A stretch of DNA of 64,000 nt from Mycobacterium sp. (GCA_016197405.1 JACPVR010000001.1:310001-374000); one strand, 5' to 3'; shown: positions 54,433 to 62,779, counted from the first letter of the stretch. The notes: generated by a model from the letters alone, not told the origin. Translations and numbers: made by a program.

Positions 54433-54466
54433 CCCAGAATTGTGCTCACTTTCCCGAGAATGGGAA
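54433..54466 (-). promoter_or_regulatory. Conserved upstream block of glycoside hydrolase 2 with TTCCC-N6-GGGAA
   Basis: Same block and spacing as at 51563 and 57240; the TTCCC and GGGAA arms are at 54451-54455 and 54462-54466. Confidence 0.65.
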
Positions 54467-54534
54467 ATCGAATGAGCCTGCAGGAAGTGTTTGCGGAGGC
54501 CGTCATTCATGCGCAATGAGACAATCTCAGCGAA

Positions 54535-54577
54535 TAATTATCGATATTGAAACGGAGCGACGTTCGATCGATAATTA
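54535..54577. promoter_or_regulatory. Inverted repeat TAATTATCGAT-N21-ATCGATAATTA upstream of glycoside hydrolase 2
   Basis: Perfect 11-bp arms, 176-218 nt before the ATG. Each arm contains the palindrome ATCGAT. Confidence 0.5.
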
Positions 54578-55014
54578 GCTGAAATAGCATTTTGTACTAT
54601 GTTGTGCTGCAGTACTTTTCGGCCACCAGCGCCGAAAAGTGCCTGCGCAGCGAAGGTCACGTATCGACACCCGAGATACGATCTCAGATAATTTATTGTT
54701 TCGAATAGCGACAGGATTCTTGCACTGCCTAAACATTGCTATTCACCGAAACACTGGACTTGCCGCACACCTGCCAGCAAACACATCACAAGATGCATCG
54801 ATAGCGATGACCGGCGCAATCACGATCAGGTTGCAAGTGGGCAACAAAAAGCAACGTCACCACGAAGTCGAGTGTGAGATAGCTCTTAGAATCTGTCGAG
54901 CGCGTCAATTTTGCCTCATATCGGCCGGTTTTCCCGGGAGGCGCGCCGTGGAGCGGATGAAGAAGTAACTTCGGATACCCCTCACGACCCACTCCAAACA
55001 CCACGGGGGAACGA

Positions 55015-55046
55015 AATGGCCCCGGGTCGCGAGCCCCGGGGCCATT
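55015..55046 (-). terminator. Terminator downstream of the third glycoside hydrolase gene
   Basis: Same 12-bp arms and loop as at 52313. It lies 182 nt past the present stop codon but only 12 nt past the ancestral one, supporting decay of the gene end. Confidence 0.75.
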
Positions 55047-55057
55047 CGTCGTGAGTG

Positions 55058-55227
55058 CTACTGCCTGTCCGAGTCGCTGTCTGACCCGCCATCGCTGGCG
55101 GATCCGGAGTGGGCGTGATCGCGCCCCGAACCGTCAGTAGTGGATTCACGAACACCGGAGGCAGACGAGTCGTCATCGCCGGCAACCGGTCGAGCAGCGG
55201 GCAGGCTCCCGCTACGCGTCCTTCATC
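55058..55227 (-). pseudogene. Decayed C-terminal tail of glycoside hydrolase 3
   Basis: This stretch aligns at DNA level with the coding tail of paralogue 2 (52356-52525) down to the same stop codon position. Two changes disable it: the TGT codon of paralogue 2 is TGA here (stop at 55228-55230), and one base is missing shortly after (GGAACGCG has become GGACGCG). About 55 residues of the tail are therefore no longer translated. Confidence 0.8.
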
Positions 55228-57165
55228 TCATGCCGCGGACTTCGTGTCCGCGTCATCCTTCGCAGCGGCCTTCGTGGCCTCTTGCTTCGTGGCGGACTCG
55301 GTTGTCGAGTCCTTTGTCGTGGCCGTAGTCGAGGTCTCCGTCGTGGTGTCCTTTGTCGTGGTGTCCTTTGTCGTGGTGTCATCGGACGTGGAGTCCTCGT
55401 CTGCGGATCCCTCGGACGTGGAGTCCTTGTCGGACGAGACTTCGGTCGTCGAGTCCTCGTCGGTGGATTCGGTGTCTGTGGAATCCGTCTCCGTGGCGTC
55501 CTCGCCGGTGGATTCCTCGGTGGAGGTGTCGTCGGACGAGGCCTCCGCGGACCCCTCGCTCACCTCATCGGTGGTGTCCGCAGAGTCCTCGTCGACCGCA
55601 CTCGCCGATTCCGCCGACGTCTGCGTCACCGCAGTCTCGGACGCGTCGGTCGACGCGGCCTGAGCCGAGTCCGTCGTTTCGGCAACGGTCGTTGCGGCGC
55701 CGGCCGCCGAGGTGTCCCCGGTTTCCGACGATGCCGTCTTCGCCGTCGAGTCAGCCGTCACCGCAGTGTCAGTGGTGTCCGAGGACAGATCAGCGGTCGC
55801 GACCGCGGCCGCCGCCTGCACAGTCGACGACTTGGACGACGTCAACGCACTCAGTGCTTTCTTGATGGTCGTGACGACGGTGTTGATCAGATCCTGAACG
55901 CCACCGGTCAGGCTGTTGGCGACGCTCTGCACCGCACCCACGATCGAGTTCGCCCACGCCTTGATCGCATTCGCCAACTGTGTGATGACATTGGTCTCCG
56001 GCGTCTCACTCGACGGTGGCGTTTCGGTGCCGGTTTCCCCGGCCAGCCACGCCTCGATCGCCGCCACGACGTCTTTGGCGGTCCAGTCGTCGTTGAACAA
56101 TCCGAAGTTGTCCTGACGATCGGTCGAGTCGGAGTCCAGGTCGATCAGCGAATAGAGGAACGACGGGCCCACACCGGTCAGCGTCGACCAGGTCTCCAGG
56201 AAGTCCAGGATGTACTGGGCCTGCTCGGCATCGGAGACCTCCGTCGTCGGAATGCCGTATTCGGTGGTCCAGACCTGCTTGTCACCATCGCCGTATTCGG
56301 CCATCAGTTCCTGTATCGCCAAGAGCTGCTCGTAGGCGGAATTGGCCACCCCTTCTCCGTCGGAGAACAGCGTTGTGTAGTTGTACGGGTGATAGGAGAT
56401 GGCGTCGAAATATCCGGCTGCCCCGGCCTCGTACATCGCCTCGACGAAATCCACCGGGTTGATGTTGAAATCACCCCAGTTCGTGCCCGCGGTGACTGCG
56501 CCCGCGACAACCGTCCCGGTCGGATCGACTTCCTTGATCGCGGTGTAGGCCGCCTTGAGGAGTTCGGTGTATTCCTCAGCCGACGGCGAGGGGAACCAAC
56601 TCAGGAAGTTCTGCGGCTCGTTCCAGATCTCGTAGGCCGAGATCAACGCGTCCTCGGCATCGCCATCGCCGGCGCCGTAACGCGATGCCAGGTCACGCAT
56701 GAATTCGGCGTAATCGTTGACGTCGCTGACCTCGCCGTAGGGGTAAGCACTCTGATCCGATGCCCATGTCGGTGACGTCGTCACCACGGCCACCACAGCG
56801 ATTCCCCGTGCCGCTGCCGCCTCGACCACGGCGTCGACAGCGTCCCAGTCATAGGTGTCCTCGGTGGCTTCGACGTCTCGCCACGGGATGAAGAACCGCA
56901 CCTGGGTCACGCCCATCTCGGCCATCGCGTCCATCGCGGTGTTGAGTTCATCCGCAGTCATGAAATAGAGCGAGGAGTCGGCTATGCCGAGGGCTGACGA
57001 CGACGTGTCGATGGCCGCGACCTGTCGGTAATCAAAGGACGCATGCCGGATCTCTGTATTGGGAGAAACGTAAAGGTGTGAAGTCGAACAAACCAGCGTG
57101 ACCGCGAATGCCGGCGCCAGTACTTTCATGCAATTCGGCGCCATCGCGCGCCAAATACCACTCAT
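55228..57165 (-). CDS. Membrane-anchored glycoside hydrolase (GH39/GH5-like TIM barrel), paralogue 3, tail truncated
   Basis: A 645-aa paralogue with the same plan: membrane segment about 14-35, AIDTSSSALGIADS at 51-64, probable acid/base Glu183 in YEIWNEPQNF and probable nucleophile in WTTEYGIPTTEV (about 302). Its barrel is markedly more acidic than the other two (for example EDTYDWDAVDAVVEA in place of KGSYNWASVDKVVNA). The amphipathic region is kept. The tail is Thr/Ser/Glu/Asp rich with TTTKD repeats and stops early relative to the paralogues. ATG 57165 has AGGAGTGGG upstream. The catalytic part looks intact, so the enzyme is probably active. Confidence 0.85.
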   Translation of the reverse strand: MSGIWRAMAPNCMKVLAPAFAVTLVCSTSHLYVSPNTEIRHASFDYRQVAAIDTSSSALGIADSSLYFMTADELNTAMDAMAEMGVTQVRFFIPWRDVEATEDTYDWDAVDAVVEAAAARGIAVVAVVTTSPTWASDQSAYPYGEVSDVNDYAEFMRDLASRYGAGDGDAEDALISAYEIWNEPQNFLSWFPSPSAEEYTELLKAAYTAIKEVDPTGTVVAGAVTAGTNWGDFNINPVDFVEAMYEAGAAGYFDAISYHPYNYTTLFSDGEGVANSAYEQLLAIQELMAEYGDGDKQVWTTEYGIPTTEVSDAEQAQYILDFLETWSTLTGVGPSFLYSLIDLDSDSTDRQDNFGLFNDDWTAKDVVAAIEAWLAGETGTETPPSSETPETNVITQLANAIKAWANSIVGAVQSVANSLTGGVQDLINTVVTTIKKALSALTSSKSSTVQAAAAVATADLSSDTTDTAVTADSTAKTASSETGDTSAAGAATTVAETTDSAQAASTDASETAVTQTSAESASAVDEDSADTTDEVSEGSAEASSDDTSTEESTGEDATETDSTDTESTDEDSTTEVSSDKDSTSEGSADEDSTSDDTTTKDTTTKDTTTETSTTATTKDSTTESATKQEATKAAAKDDADTKSAA

Positions 57166-57239
57166 GACCCACTCCTGTCAGCTAAGGCGATCGACCCGTT
57201 CCCCATCGATTCGGCGATCTCGGCTACCTGAGTGCCGTG

Positions 57240-57273
57240 CCCAGAATTGTGCCCATTTTCCCAAATATGGGAA
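57240..57273 (-). promoter_or_regulatory. Conserved upstream block of glycoside hydrolase 3 with TTCCC-N6-GGGAA
   Basis: Third copy of the block; the arms TTCCC and GGGAA are at 57258-57262 and 57269-57273, 75 nt or more before the ATG as in the other copies. Confidence 0.65.
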
Positions 57274-57396
57274 GTGCATCTCTCGTCGAAACAGCGAGCC
57301 TCAGGTACGCGTTTCCCGTGCACAGGATTGAACTGTCAGCAATTTTTCAGCAATACCCGCAAAGCGTGAGAACAAGTTCGATCAGAACATAGCTTG

Positions 57397-57433
57397 CTAT
57401 CGAAAGTTATTGATCTACAACATCTTTCGATAG
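57397..57433. promoter_or_regulatory. Inverted repeat CTATCGAAAG-N17-CTTTCGATAG upstream of glycoside hydrolase 3
   Basis: Perfect 10-bp arms, 232-268 nt before the ATG, comparable in placement to the repeats of paralogues 1 and 2 but different in sequence. Confidence 0.5.
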
Positions 57434-57513
57434 TACAGTGAGAGTCTCGCGCGGCCGATAGCGGTCCTAATTTTGCGCTACAAGCCAAGTCGGAGAAAAC
57501 TTTCACCAGGCAG

Positions 57514-57530
57514 TGATAAACCATTTATCA
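57514..57530. promoter_or_regulatory. Palindrome TGATAAA-CCA-TTTATCA
   Basis: Perfect 7-bp arms with a 3-nt centre in the gap upstream of glycoside hydrolase 3. It resembles a repressor site, but no promoter is evident next to it. Confidence 0.35.
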
Positions 57531-57792
57531 GCTGGCACTGCAAATCCGGTGCACGACCGGGTCAATTCGCCTGGCCCGCCCACAGCAAATACGCTTCCAC
57601 CCTGAAGGCAGGACTGGGCTGCGCGATCACGTCAAGATATCGTTTCGGCAACGCAAAGCCGAGTCACCGTGACCGCGATTTTAAGATTGTTCTCAGGGTG
57701 CGTTTCTCGCCGCGACACGCAGGGGCTCACACACACCGCACACAGAATACGCACAGATCGAACACAGATTGTTCAAAACCGTACTTGTCCGA

Positions 57793-58890
57793 CTACCCGA
57801 TCGCGGACAGATAATCCGTTTGATTGACCAGTCGCACCGAGGCGGCGCCGTCGGGATAGAACTCTGCGATCGACAGCGATGCCAGGTCCAGGTGCAGTCG
57901 GTAGAGGATGCCCGGTCCGGCATCGAGCGCCATCCGCAGCAGCGTCTTGATCGGCGTGACGTGGGAGACCACCAATACGGTCGCGCCGCCGTACTCGGCG
58001 ATGATGCGACCGCGGGCCCGACGCACCCGCGCGTGCACCGCATCGAAGCTCTCACCGCCCGGCGGCGGAACCGATGTATCGCGCAACCAGCGGCTGTGCA
58101 GGCCGGGATCGGCAGCGCTCGCCTCGGCGAACGTCAAGCCTTCCCAATCACCGAAATCGGTTTCGATCAGGTCCTCGTCGACGGTGACGTCCAGGCCGAG
58201 CGCCTTGGCTGCCGCCTGCGCGGTGTCATGGGCACGTTGCAACGGCGAGCTGACGACCGCGGTGATGTCGCCGCGGTTGCCCAGATAGGCCGCAGCGGCC
58301 TCGGCCTGACGGCAACCGAGTTCGGTCAGTTCCGGGTTACCGCGACCGGAATACCGCCGATGCACCGACAACTCGGTCTGCCCGTGCCGGAGCATCAGCA
58401 GCCGGGTGGGCGCACCGGTGGCACCCGACCAGCCCGGTCCGGTCTCGGGCTGGGCGGCCGGTTCCTGCTGCGGGGCCGACAGCTCAGCGGCGGCGGCATC
58501 CATCGCCTCGTTCGCCAGCCGATCGGCGTGCGAGTTCCGCTCCCGCGGAATCCAGCGGAATTCGACGTGGTTGAACCGCGACACGAGCTCTCGGGCCAGC
58601 CTGTTGAGCTCGATGAGATCGGGGTGCTTGACCTTCCAGCGTCCGGCCATCTGCTCGACGACGAGCTTGGAGTCCATCGACACCGCGACGTCGGTGGCAC
58701 CGACTTCGGCGGCTTCGGTCAGACCGGCGATCAGACCGCGATATTCGGCGACGTTGTTGGTGGCCACGCCGATCGCCGCCTTGGTCTCACCGAGAACGGC
58801 CCCGCGATCGGCGGCGAACACCACCGCGCCGTAACCGGCAGGTCCCGGATTGCCGCGCGAACCACCGTCGGCCTCGACGATCACTTTCAC
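57793..58890 (-). CDS. Bifunctional RNase HI / alpha-ribazole phosphatase-type fusion protein (Rv2228c-like)
   Basis: A 365-aa two-domain protein. The N-terminal RNase HI domain (1-135) cleaves RNA in RNA/DNA hybrids: EADGGSRGNPGPAGYG, NNVAEYRGL, VSMDSKLVVEQM and RNSHADRLANEA supply the D-E-D-D residues. A Pro/Gln-rich linker (about 140-165) leads to a histidine phosphatase domain (about 168-365) with LLMLRHGQTE, RRYSGRGNPELT, VSSPLQRAHDTA and VLVVSHVTPI. In mycobacteria the second domain has alpha-ribazole phosphatase (CobC-type) activity, linking it to cobT/cobS here. GTG 58890 is the start, since it overlaps the upstream stop (GTGA) and aligns with the recalled N-terminus. Confidence 0.94.
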   Translation of the reverse strand: MKVIVEADGGSRGNPGPAGYGAVVFAADRGAVLGETKAAIGVATNNVAEYRGLIAGLTEAAEVGATDVAVSMDSKLVVEQMAGRWKVKHPDLIELNRLARELVSRFNHVEFRWIPRERNSHADRLANEAMDAAAAELSAPQQEPAAQPETGPGWSGATGAPTRLLMLRHGQTELSVHRRYSGRGNPELTELGCRQAEAAAAYLGNRGDITAVVSSPLQRAHDTAQAAAKALGLDVTVDEDLIETDFGDWEGLTFAEASAADPGLHSRWLRDTSVPPPGGESFDAVHARVRRARGRIIAEYGGATVLVVSHVTPIKTLLRMALDAGPGILYRLHLDLASLSIAEFYPDGAASVRLVNQTDYLSAIG

Positions 58891-59615
58891 GGGGTGACCC
58901 GTAGCAGAATCGCACCGCACTCGGGGCACCGCAGTATCTCCTCGGCGTCGGCGGCGGCGATTCGTGCCAGCTCACCACGATCGATCTCGATCCGGCAGGC
59001 GCCGCAGCGACGGCCCTGCAACACACCGGCGCCGATCCCGGTGACCGCCCGCTGCTTTTCGTACAGCGCCAGCAGGTCCGCATCGAGCGCGGCGGCCAGC
59101 TGCTCGCGCTGGGCGCTGTGCTCACCGCGGGTCTGCTCGAGTTCGGCGACCGCGCGGTCCCGCGCCGAGCGCGCATCGTCGCGCCCGTGCCGGAGGTCGT
59201 TGACCGTGACCTGCTCGCGGGCCTGCTCGGCCTGCAGTTGCTCGCGGCGCTCCATGATCTCCAGCAGCGAATCCTCCAGTGAGGATTGCCGTCGCGCCAG
59301 TGTTTCCAGTTCGTGAGACAGCTCGGCGACCTGTTTGGCGGCGGTGCCCGGGGAGTCGATCAGGGCGCGGTCGCGATCCTCACGTTGCCTGACCCCGTCG
59401 ATCTCGGTCTCCAGCCGGCTGACCTGGCCTTCGAGGTCTTCCAGCGCGATGCCCAGTACCGCGACCCTGTCGATGGCTGCCTGTAGTTCGGCTTCGACCT
59501 GTTGATAACGCTGCTGCTCGTCGAGATTGGCGGACCGGTGCGCGTCCCGGCTCAGGACGGCATCGACCTCCGCAAGTTCGCGTATTGACCTCTGTTGTGC
59601 CGCATCGGCTTTCAT
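58887..59615 (-). CDS. C4-type zinc-ribbon, coiled-coil protein (Rv2229c-like)
   Basis: A 242-aa protein that is mainly a long coiled coil (about residues 10-185, rich in Glu, Gln, Arg and Leu) followed by a zinc ribbon (about 200-240) with CGACRIE and CPECGAI as the four cysteine ligands. Such proteins are thought to bind nucleic acid, but the role is unknown. The ATG at 59615 overlaps the Nif3-like gene stop (ATGA), and its own stop overlaps the RNase H fusion start, so three genes are coupled in one operon. Confidence 0.9.
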   Translation of the reverse strand: MKADAAQQRSIRELAEVDAVLSRDAHRSANLDEQQRYQQVEAELQAAIDRVAVLGIALEDLEGQVSRLETEIDGVRQREDRDRALIDSPGTAAKQVAELSHELETLARRQSSLEDSLLEIMERREQLQAEQAREQVTVNDLRHGRDDARSARDRAVAELEQTRGEHSAQREQLAAALDADLLALYEKQRAVTGIGAGVLQGRRCGACRIEIDRGELARIAAADAEEILRCPECGAILLRVTP

Positions 59616-60751
59616 TGCTGTCCATTCTCGGGCGGTGACGCCAGGTTCCAGGGATCGGTTCGGGTCATCGACACCCGCACGTCGAGTTCGGCGCCGAAGT
59701 GCGCGCGCAACACGGCGGCGGCCTGGCCGCACCACGGGTATTCGCTGGCCCAGTGGGCGACGTCGACCAGTGCCACCGCACCGGCGCGCAGGTGCTCGTC
59801 GGCGGGATGGTGACGCAGATCGGCGGTCAGATAGGCCTGCACATCGGCCTGCTCGACGGTCTGCAGCAGTGAATCGCCGGCTCCGCCGCACAGTGCGACC
59901 CGCGAGACCATCCGGTCCGGATCACCGGCCGCTCGCACGCCCCACACCGTGGCAGGCAGCCGCGCTCCGGCCCGCGCCACGAAATCGCGCAGCGGCTCCG
60001 GCTTGTCCAGTTCGGCGATGCGGCCGAGCCCGACACCGGTCGGCAGTGGTGCCAACGCGATGACATCGAATGCGGGTTCCTCGTAGGGATGCGCCGCGCG
60101 CATGGCGGCCAGCACCGAGGCACGCGACCGAGCCGGTGCGATGGCCTCCACACGATCCTCGGCGAGCCGCTCCAACGTGCCGACCGAGCCGATCGCGGGG
60201 TCGGCACCCTCGTGCGGCAGGAACTGTCCGGTTCCGGTGACGCTCCAGCTGCAGCAGGAGTAATCGCCGATCTGCCCGGCACCGGCGGCGAAGATCGCCG
60301 CCCGGACCGCGTCGGCGTGCCCGGTTGGGACGAAGACCACCCACTTGTCCAGATCGGGACCGCCGTGGGCGGGTTCGAGTATGTCGACGACCGTGAGGCC
60401 GAGCGTCTCGGCGAGCGCATCGGACACCCCGGGTGCCGCGGAATCGGCGTTGGTGTGCGCGGTGAACAGGGCGCGGCCGCCACGGATCAGCCGGTGCAGC
60501 AGCGCACCCTTGGGTGTATCGGCGGCCACGGTGTCCACACCGCGAAGCAACAGCGGATGATGCGCCAGCAGCAGGCCGCGGTCGGCGACCTCGTCGACGA
60601 CCGCGGCGGTGGCATCCACGGCCACCGTCACCGATTCGACCGGTTCGCCGGGGTCACCACAGACCAGGCCGACCGAATCCCACGACTGGGCCAGCTGCGG
60701 CGGGTAGGCCGCGTCCAGCACCTCGATGATGTCGGTCAACCGCACGGTCAC
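59612..60751 (-). CDS. Nif3-like dinuclear metal-center protein (YbgI/DUF34 family, Rv2230c-like)
   Basis: A 379-aa protein of the Nif3/YbgI family, often annotated as GTP cyclohydrolase 1 type 2 but of uncertain function. The metal-binding segment is [12 protein letters not shown] with the His pair, followed by [19 protein letters not shown] and, near the C-terminus, [11 protein letters not shown], which supplies further ligands. A central insert domain (about 130-230) with [10 protein letters not shown] is typical of longer members. GTG 60751 is the start and has TACTGT 8 nt upstream. It heads a coupled operon with the zinc-ribbon and RNase H fusion genes. Confidence 0.9.
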   Translation of the reverse strand: MTVRLTDIIEVLDAAYPPQLAQSWDSVGLVCGDPGEPVESVTVAVDATAAVVDEVADRGLLLAHHPLLLRGVDTVAADTPKGALLHRLIRGGRALFTAHTNADSAAPGVSDALAETLGLTVVDILEPAHGGPDLDKWVVFVPTGHADAVRAAIFAAGAGQIGDYSCCSWSVTGTGQFLPHEGADPAIGSVGTLERLAEDRVEAIAPARSRASVLAAMRAAHPYEEPAFDVIALAPLPTGVGLGRIAELDKPEPLRDFVARAGARLPATVWGVRAAGDPDRMVSRVALCGGAGDSLLQTVEQADVQAYLTADLRHHPADEHLRAGAVALVDVAHWASEYPWCGQAAAVLRAHFGAELDVRVSMTRTDPWNLASPPENGQQ

Positions 60752-60759
60752 AGTAGGGA

Positions 60760-60765
60760 ACAGTA
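60760..60765 (-). promoter_or_regulatory. Predicted leaderless -10 (TACTGT) for the Nif3-like operon
   Basis: On the minus strand TACTGT ends 8 nt before the GTG at 60751; a second TACTGT (60750-60755) overlaps the start codon and is less suitable. Confidence 0.45.
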
Positions 60766-60808
60766 GTGCGCCCCCGATCCGGGTCGGCGGATCGGGGACA
60801 ATGGCGCC

Positions 60809-61477
60809 ATGACTGAACCGCTGTCAGCCGGGGCGCCCGAACTGGTGATCTTCGACCTAGACGGCACCCTGACCGATTCCGCGGCCGGTATCGTCGCCAG
60901 TTTCGTCCATGCCCTCGAGCAGATCGGCGCCAGCGTGCCCGGCGGTGACCTCGCCGCCCGCATCGTCGGACCGCCGATGCATCTGACGCTGAGCGGTATG
61001 GGCCTCGGTGAGCACGCCGACACCGCGATGGCCGCATACCGGGCCGACTACACCAGCCGCGGCTGGGCCATGAACGCGCCGTTCGACGGTATCCCCGAAC
61101 TTCTGGCCGATCTGCGGGCCCGCGGTGTGCGGCTGGCGGTCGCGACCTCCAAGGCCGAGCCCACCGCGCGTCGCATCCTGGAGCATTTCGGCCTCGATGA
61201 CCATTTCGAGGTCATCGCCGGCGCCAGCGTCGATGGCAGCCGTTCGGCCAAGGCCGATGTGGTGGCACATGCGCTAGAGCAGCTGCAGCCCCTGCCGGAC
61301 GCGGTGTTGATGGTCGGTGACCGCAGCCACGACGTCGAAGGGGCCGCCGCCCACGGTATCGACACCGTGGTTGTCGGCTGGGGGTATGGCCGCGACGATT
61401 TCACCGGCGCAGAGCCCTCACCGAGCCGGGTCCATGTCGCCGATGTGACCGCCCTGCGCGAGGTGCTCGGTGTCTGA
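60809..61477 (+). CDS. ptkA: HAD-family protein PtkA-like
   Basis: A 222-aa haloacid dehalogenase-fold protein. Motif I is [10 protein letters not shown] (residues about 15-24), motif II is VATSKAE, and motif IV is [18 protein letters not shown]. Its counterpart in M. tuberculosis (Rv2232) is reported as a tyrosine kinase that phosphorylates PtpA, although the fold is that of a phosphoglycolate phosphatase; both activities remain possible. ptpA overlaps its last 8 nt, consistent with paired function. GACAAT 6 nt before the ATG may be a non-canonical leaderless -10. It is an unbroken gene here. Confidence 0.9.
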   Translation: MTEPLSAGAPELVIFDLDGTLTDSAAGIVASFVHALEQIGASVPGGDLAARIVGPPMHLTLSGMGLGEHADTAMAAYRADYTSRGWAMNAPFDGIPELLADLRARGVRLAVATSKAEPTARRILEHFGLDDHFEVIAGASVDGSRSAKADVVAHALEQLQPLPDAVLMVGDRSHDVEGAAAHGIDTVVVGWGYGRDDFTGAEPSPSRVHVADVTALREVLGV

Positions 61478-61952
61478 GCCACTGCACGTCACCTTCGTCT
61501 GTTCGGGCAACATCTGCCGCTCGCCGATGGCCGAGAAGATGTTCGCCCACCAGATCAGCCAGCGCGGTCTGGCCGACAAGGTGCGGGTCAGCTCCGCGGG
61601 CACCGGTGGCTGGCATGTGGGCGACACCGCCGACGGCCGGGCCGTCGCGGTGCTGGCGCGGCACGGGTACCCGGGCGACCACGCCGCCGCGCAGCTCGAC
61701 GACGATCATCTTTCCGCCGACCTGGTGATCGCGCTGGGCCGCAACCACGCCCGCATCCTGAGCCAGCTCGGCGTGGACGCCGACCGGATCCGGATGCTGC
61801 GTTCCTTCGACCCCCGTTCGGGCGCCCACACCCCGGACGTCGAGGACCCCTACTACGGCAGCTACGACGATTTCGAGGACGTGTTCACCGTGATCGACGC
61901 GGCGCTGCCCGGACTGCACACCTGGGTCGACGAACGATTGGCCGGCCGGTGA
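61470..61952 (+). CDS. ptpA: Low-molecular-weight protein tyrosine phosphatase
   Basis: A 160-aa phosphatase. The catalytic P-loop VCSGNICRSPMAE (Cys and Arg of the C-x5-R motif, residues about 11-17) and the general acid region DVEDPYYGSYDDFEDV (about 126-141) are present. In M. tuberculosis PtpA is secreted and acts on host proteins; in an environmental species it more likely has a bacterial target. It starts at a GTG within the end of ptkA and overlaps the SURF1 gene by 4 nt (GTGA). Confidence 0.94.
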   Translation: MSEPLHVTFVCSGNICRSPMAEKMFAHQISQRGLADKVRVSSAGTGGWHVGDTADGRAVAVLARHGYPGDHAAAQLDDDHLSADLVIALGRNHARILSQLGVDADRIRMLRSFDPRSGAHTPDVEDPYYGSYDDFEDVFTVIDAALPGLHTWVDERLAGR

Positions 61953-62779
61953 AGCGGATGCTGTTCCTGCTGAAACCGGGCTGGATCGCGCTGGCATTGG
62001 TGGTCGCGGCGTTCGCCTATCTGTGTTTCACCGTCCTGGCACCGTGGCAGCTGGGCAAGAACACCACCACCTCCCGGGAGAACAATCAGATCAGCGCCTC
62101 GCTGAATGCCGCTCCCGTACCGCTGACCTCGCTTCTGCCGCACCAGGATTCGGCGGCACATGATGACCAGTGGCGTCAGGTCAGCGCCACCGGACATTAT
62201 CTGCCGATGCCGCCGGTGCTGGCCCGGCTGCGTGTCATCGAAGGCGAGCCGGCGTTCGAGGTGCTGGCACCGTTCGCGGTCGACGGTGGGCCGGTTGTCC
62301 TGGTGGATCGCGGTTACCTGCGCCCCGAGCAGGGTTCGCGGGTGCCCGCTTTCGATCCGCCCCCGTCGGGCACCGTCACCATCACCGCTCGCCTGCGCGA
62401 CTCCGAGACCGTGCCGCCGGACAAGAAGCCGTTCAGCGAGCAGGGCTACACCCAGGCCTACGCGATCGACACCGCACAGGTGTCGAGCCTCACCGGTACA
62501 CCGTTGGCCGGTTCCTATCTCCAGCTCGTCGAGAACCAGCCCGGCGGCCTCGGAGTCATAGCCTTGCCGCACCTGGACGCCGGGCCGTTCCTGTCGTACG
62601 GCATCCAGTGGATCGTGTTCGGCATCTTCGCCCCGATCGGGCTGGGCTATTTCATCTATTCCGAGATCAAGGCACGCCGCCGGGAAGGCGAGCAGCGGGC
62701 CGCGGCGCAATCTGCGGACCCGCAGGCACCCGTCACCGTCGAGGAAAAGCTCGCCGACCGCTACGGCCGGCGGCGCTGA
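61949..62779 (+). CDS. SURF1 family cytochrome oxidase assembly protein (Rv2235-like)
   Basis: A 276-aa protein with the SURF1 layout: an N-terminal membrane segment (about residues 9-29, WIALALVVAAFAYLCFTVL), a large extracytoplasmic domain containing PWQLGKN, WRQVSATGHYLP and GPVVLVDRGYL, and a second membrane segment (about 213-235, IQWIVFGIFAPIGLGYFIY). SURF1 proteins help insert heme into cytochrome c oxidase. A short Glu/Ala-rich cytoplasmic tail follows. The GTG start overlaps ptpA; the last 47 nt overlap the 3' end of cobD on the other strand. Confidence 0.92.
   Translation: MKRMLFLLKPGWIALALVVAAFAYLCFTVLAPWQLGKNTTTSRENNQISASLNAAPVPLTSLLPHQDSAAHDDQWRQVSATGHYLPMPPVLARLRVIEGEPAFEVLAPFAVDGGPVVLVDRGYLRPEQGSRVPAFDPPPSGTVTITARLRDSETVPPDKKPFSEQGYTQAYAIDTAQVSSLTGTPLAGSYLQLVENQPGGLGVIALPHLDAGPFLSYGIQWIVFGIFAPIGLGYFIYSEIKARRREGEQRAAAQSADPQAPVTVEEKLADRYGRRR

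Larger units (their letters stand above)
54360..55014. other. AT-rich upstream region of glycoside hydrolase 2
   Basis: About 650 nt without a credible gene. It holds the conserved block (54433-54466), a large inverted repeat (54535-54577) and the 17-mer CCAGCAAACACATCACA (54774-54790) shared with paralogue 1. Base composition is strikingly AT-rich for this genome around 54520-54720. Confidence 0.6.
57166..57792. other. Upstream region of glycoside hydrolase 3 and gap to the RNase H fusion gene
   Basis: 627 nt without a credible gene. It holds the conserved block (57240-57273), a large inverted repeat (57397-57433) and a second palindrome (57514-57530). From 57535 to 57790 I see no gene, known RNA motif or terminator, although GC content rises there. 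Confidence 0.55.

Noticed and set aside
57535..57790. Riboswitch (cobalamin or c-di-AMP type) near the RNase H/phosphatase fusion gene
   Set aside because: I could not find the conserved boxes of either class, and no gene start lies directly downstream on either strand.
57473..57814. Small plus-strand gene of 113 codons in the gap upstream of the RNase H fusion
   Set aside because: No ribosome-binding site or leaderless hexamer, Arg/His/Ser-rich composition, and it overlaps the end of a real gene.
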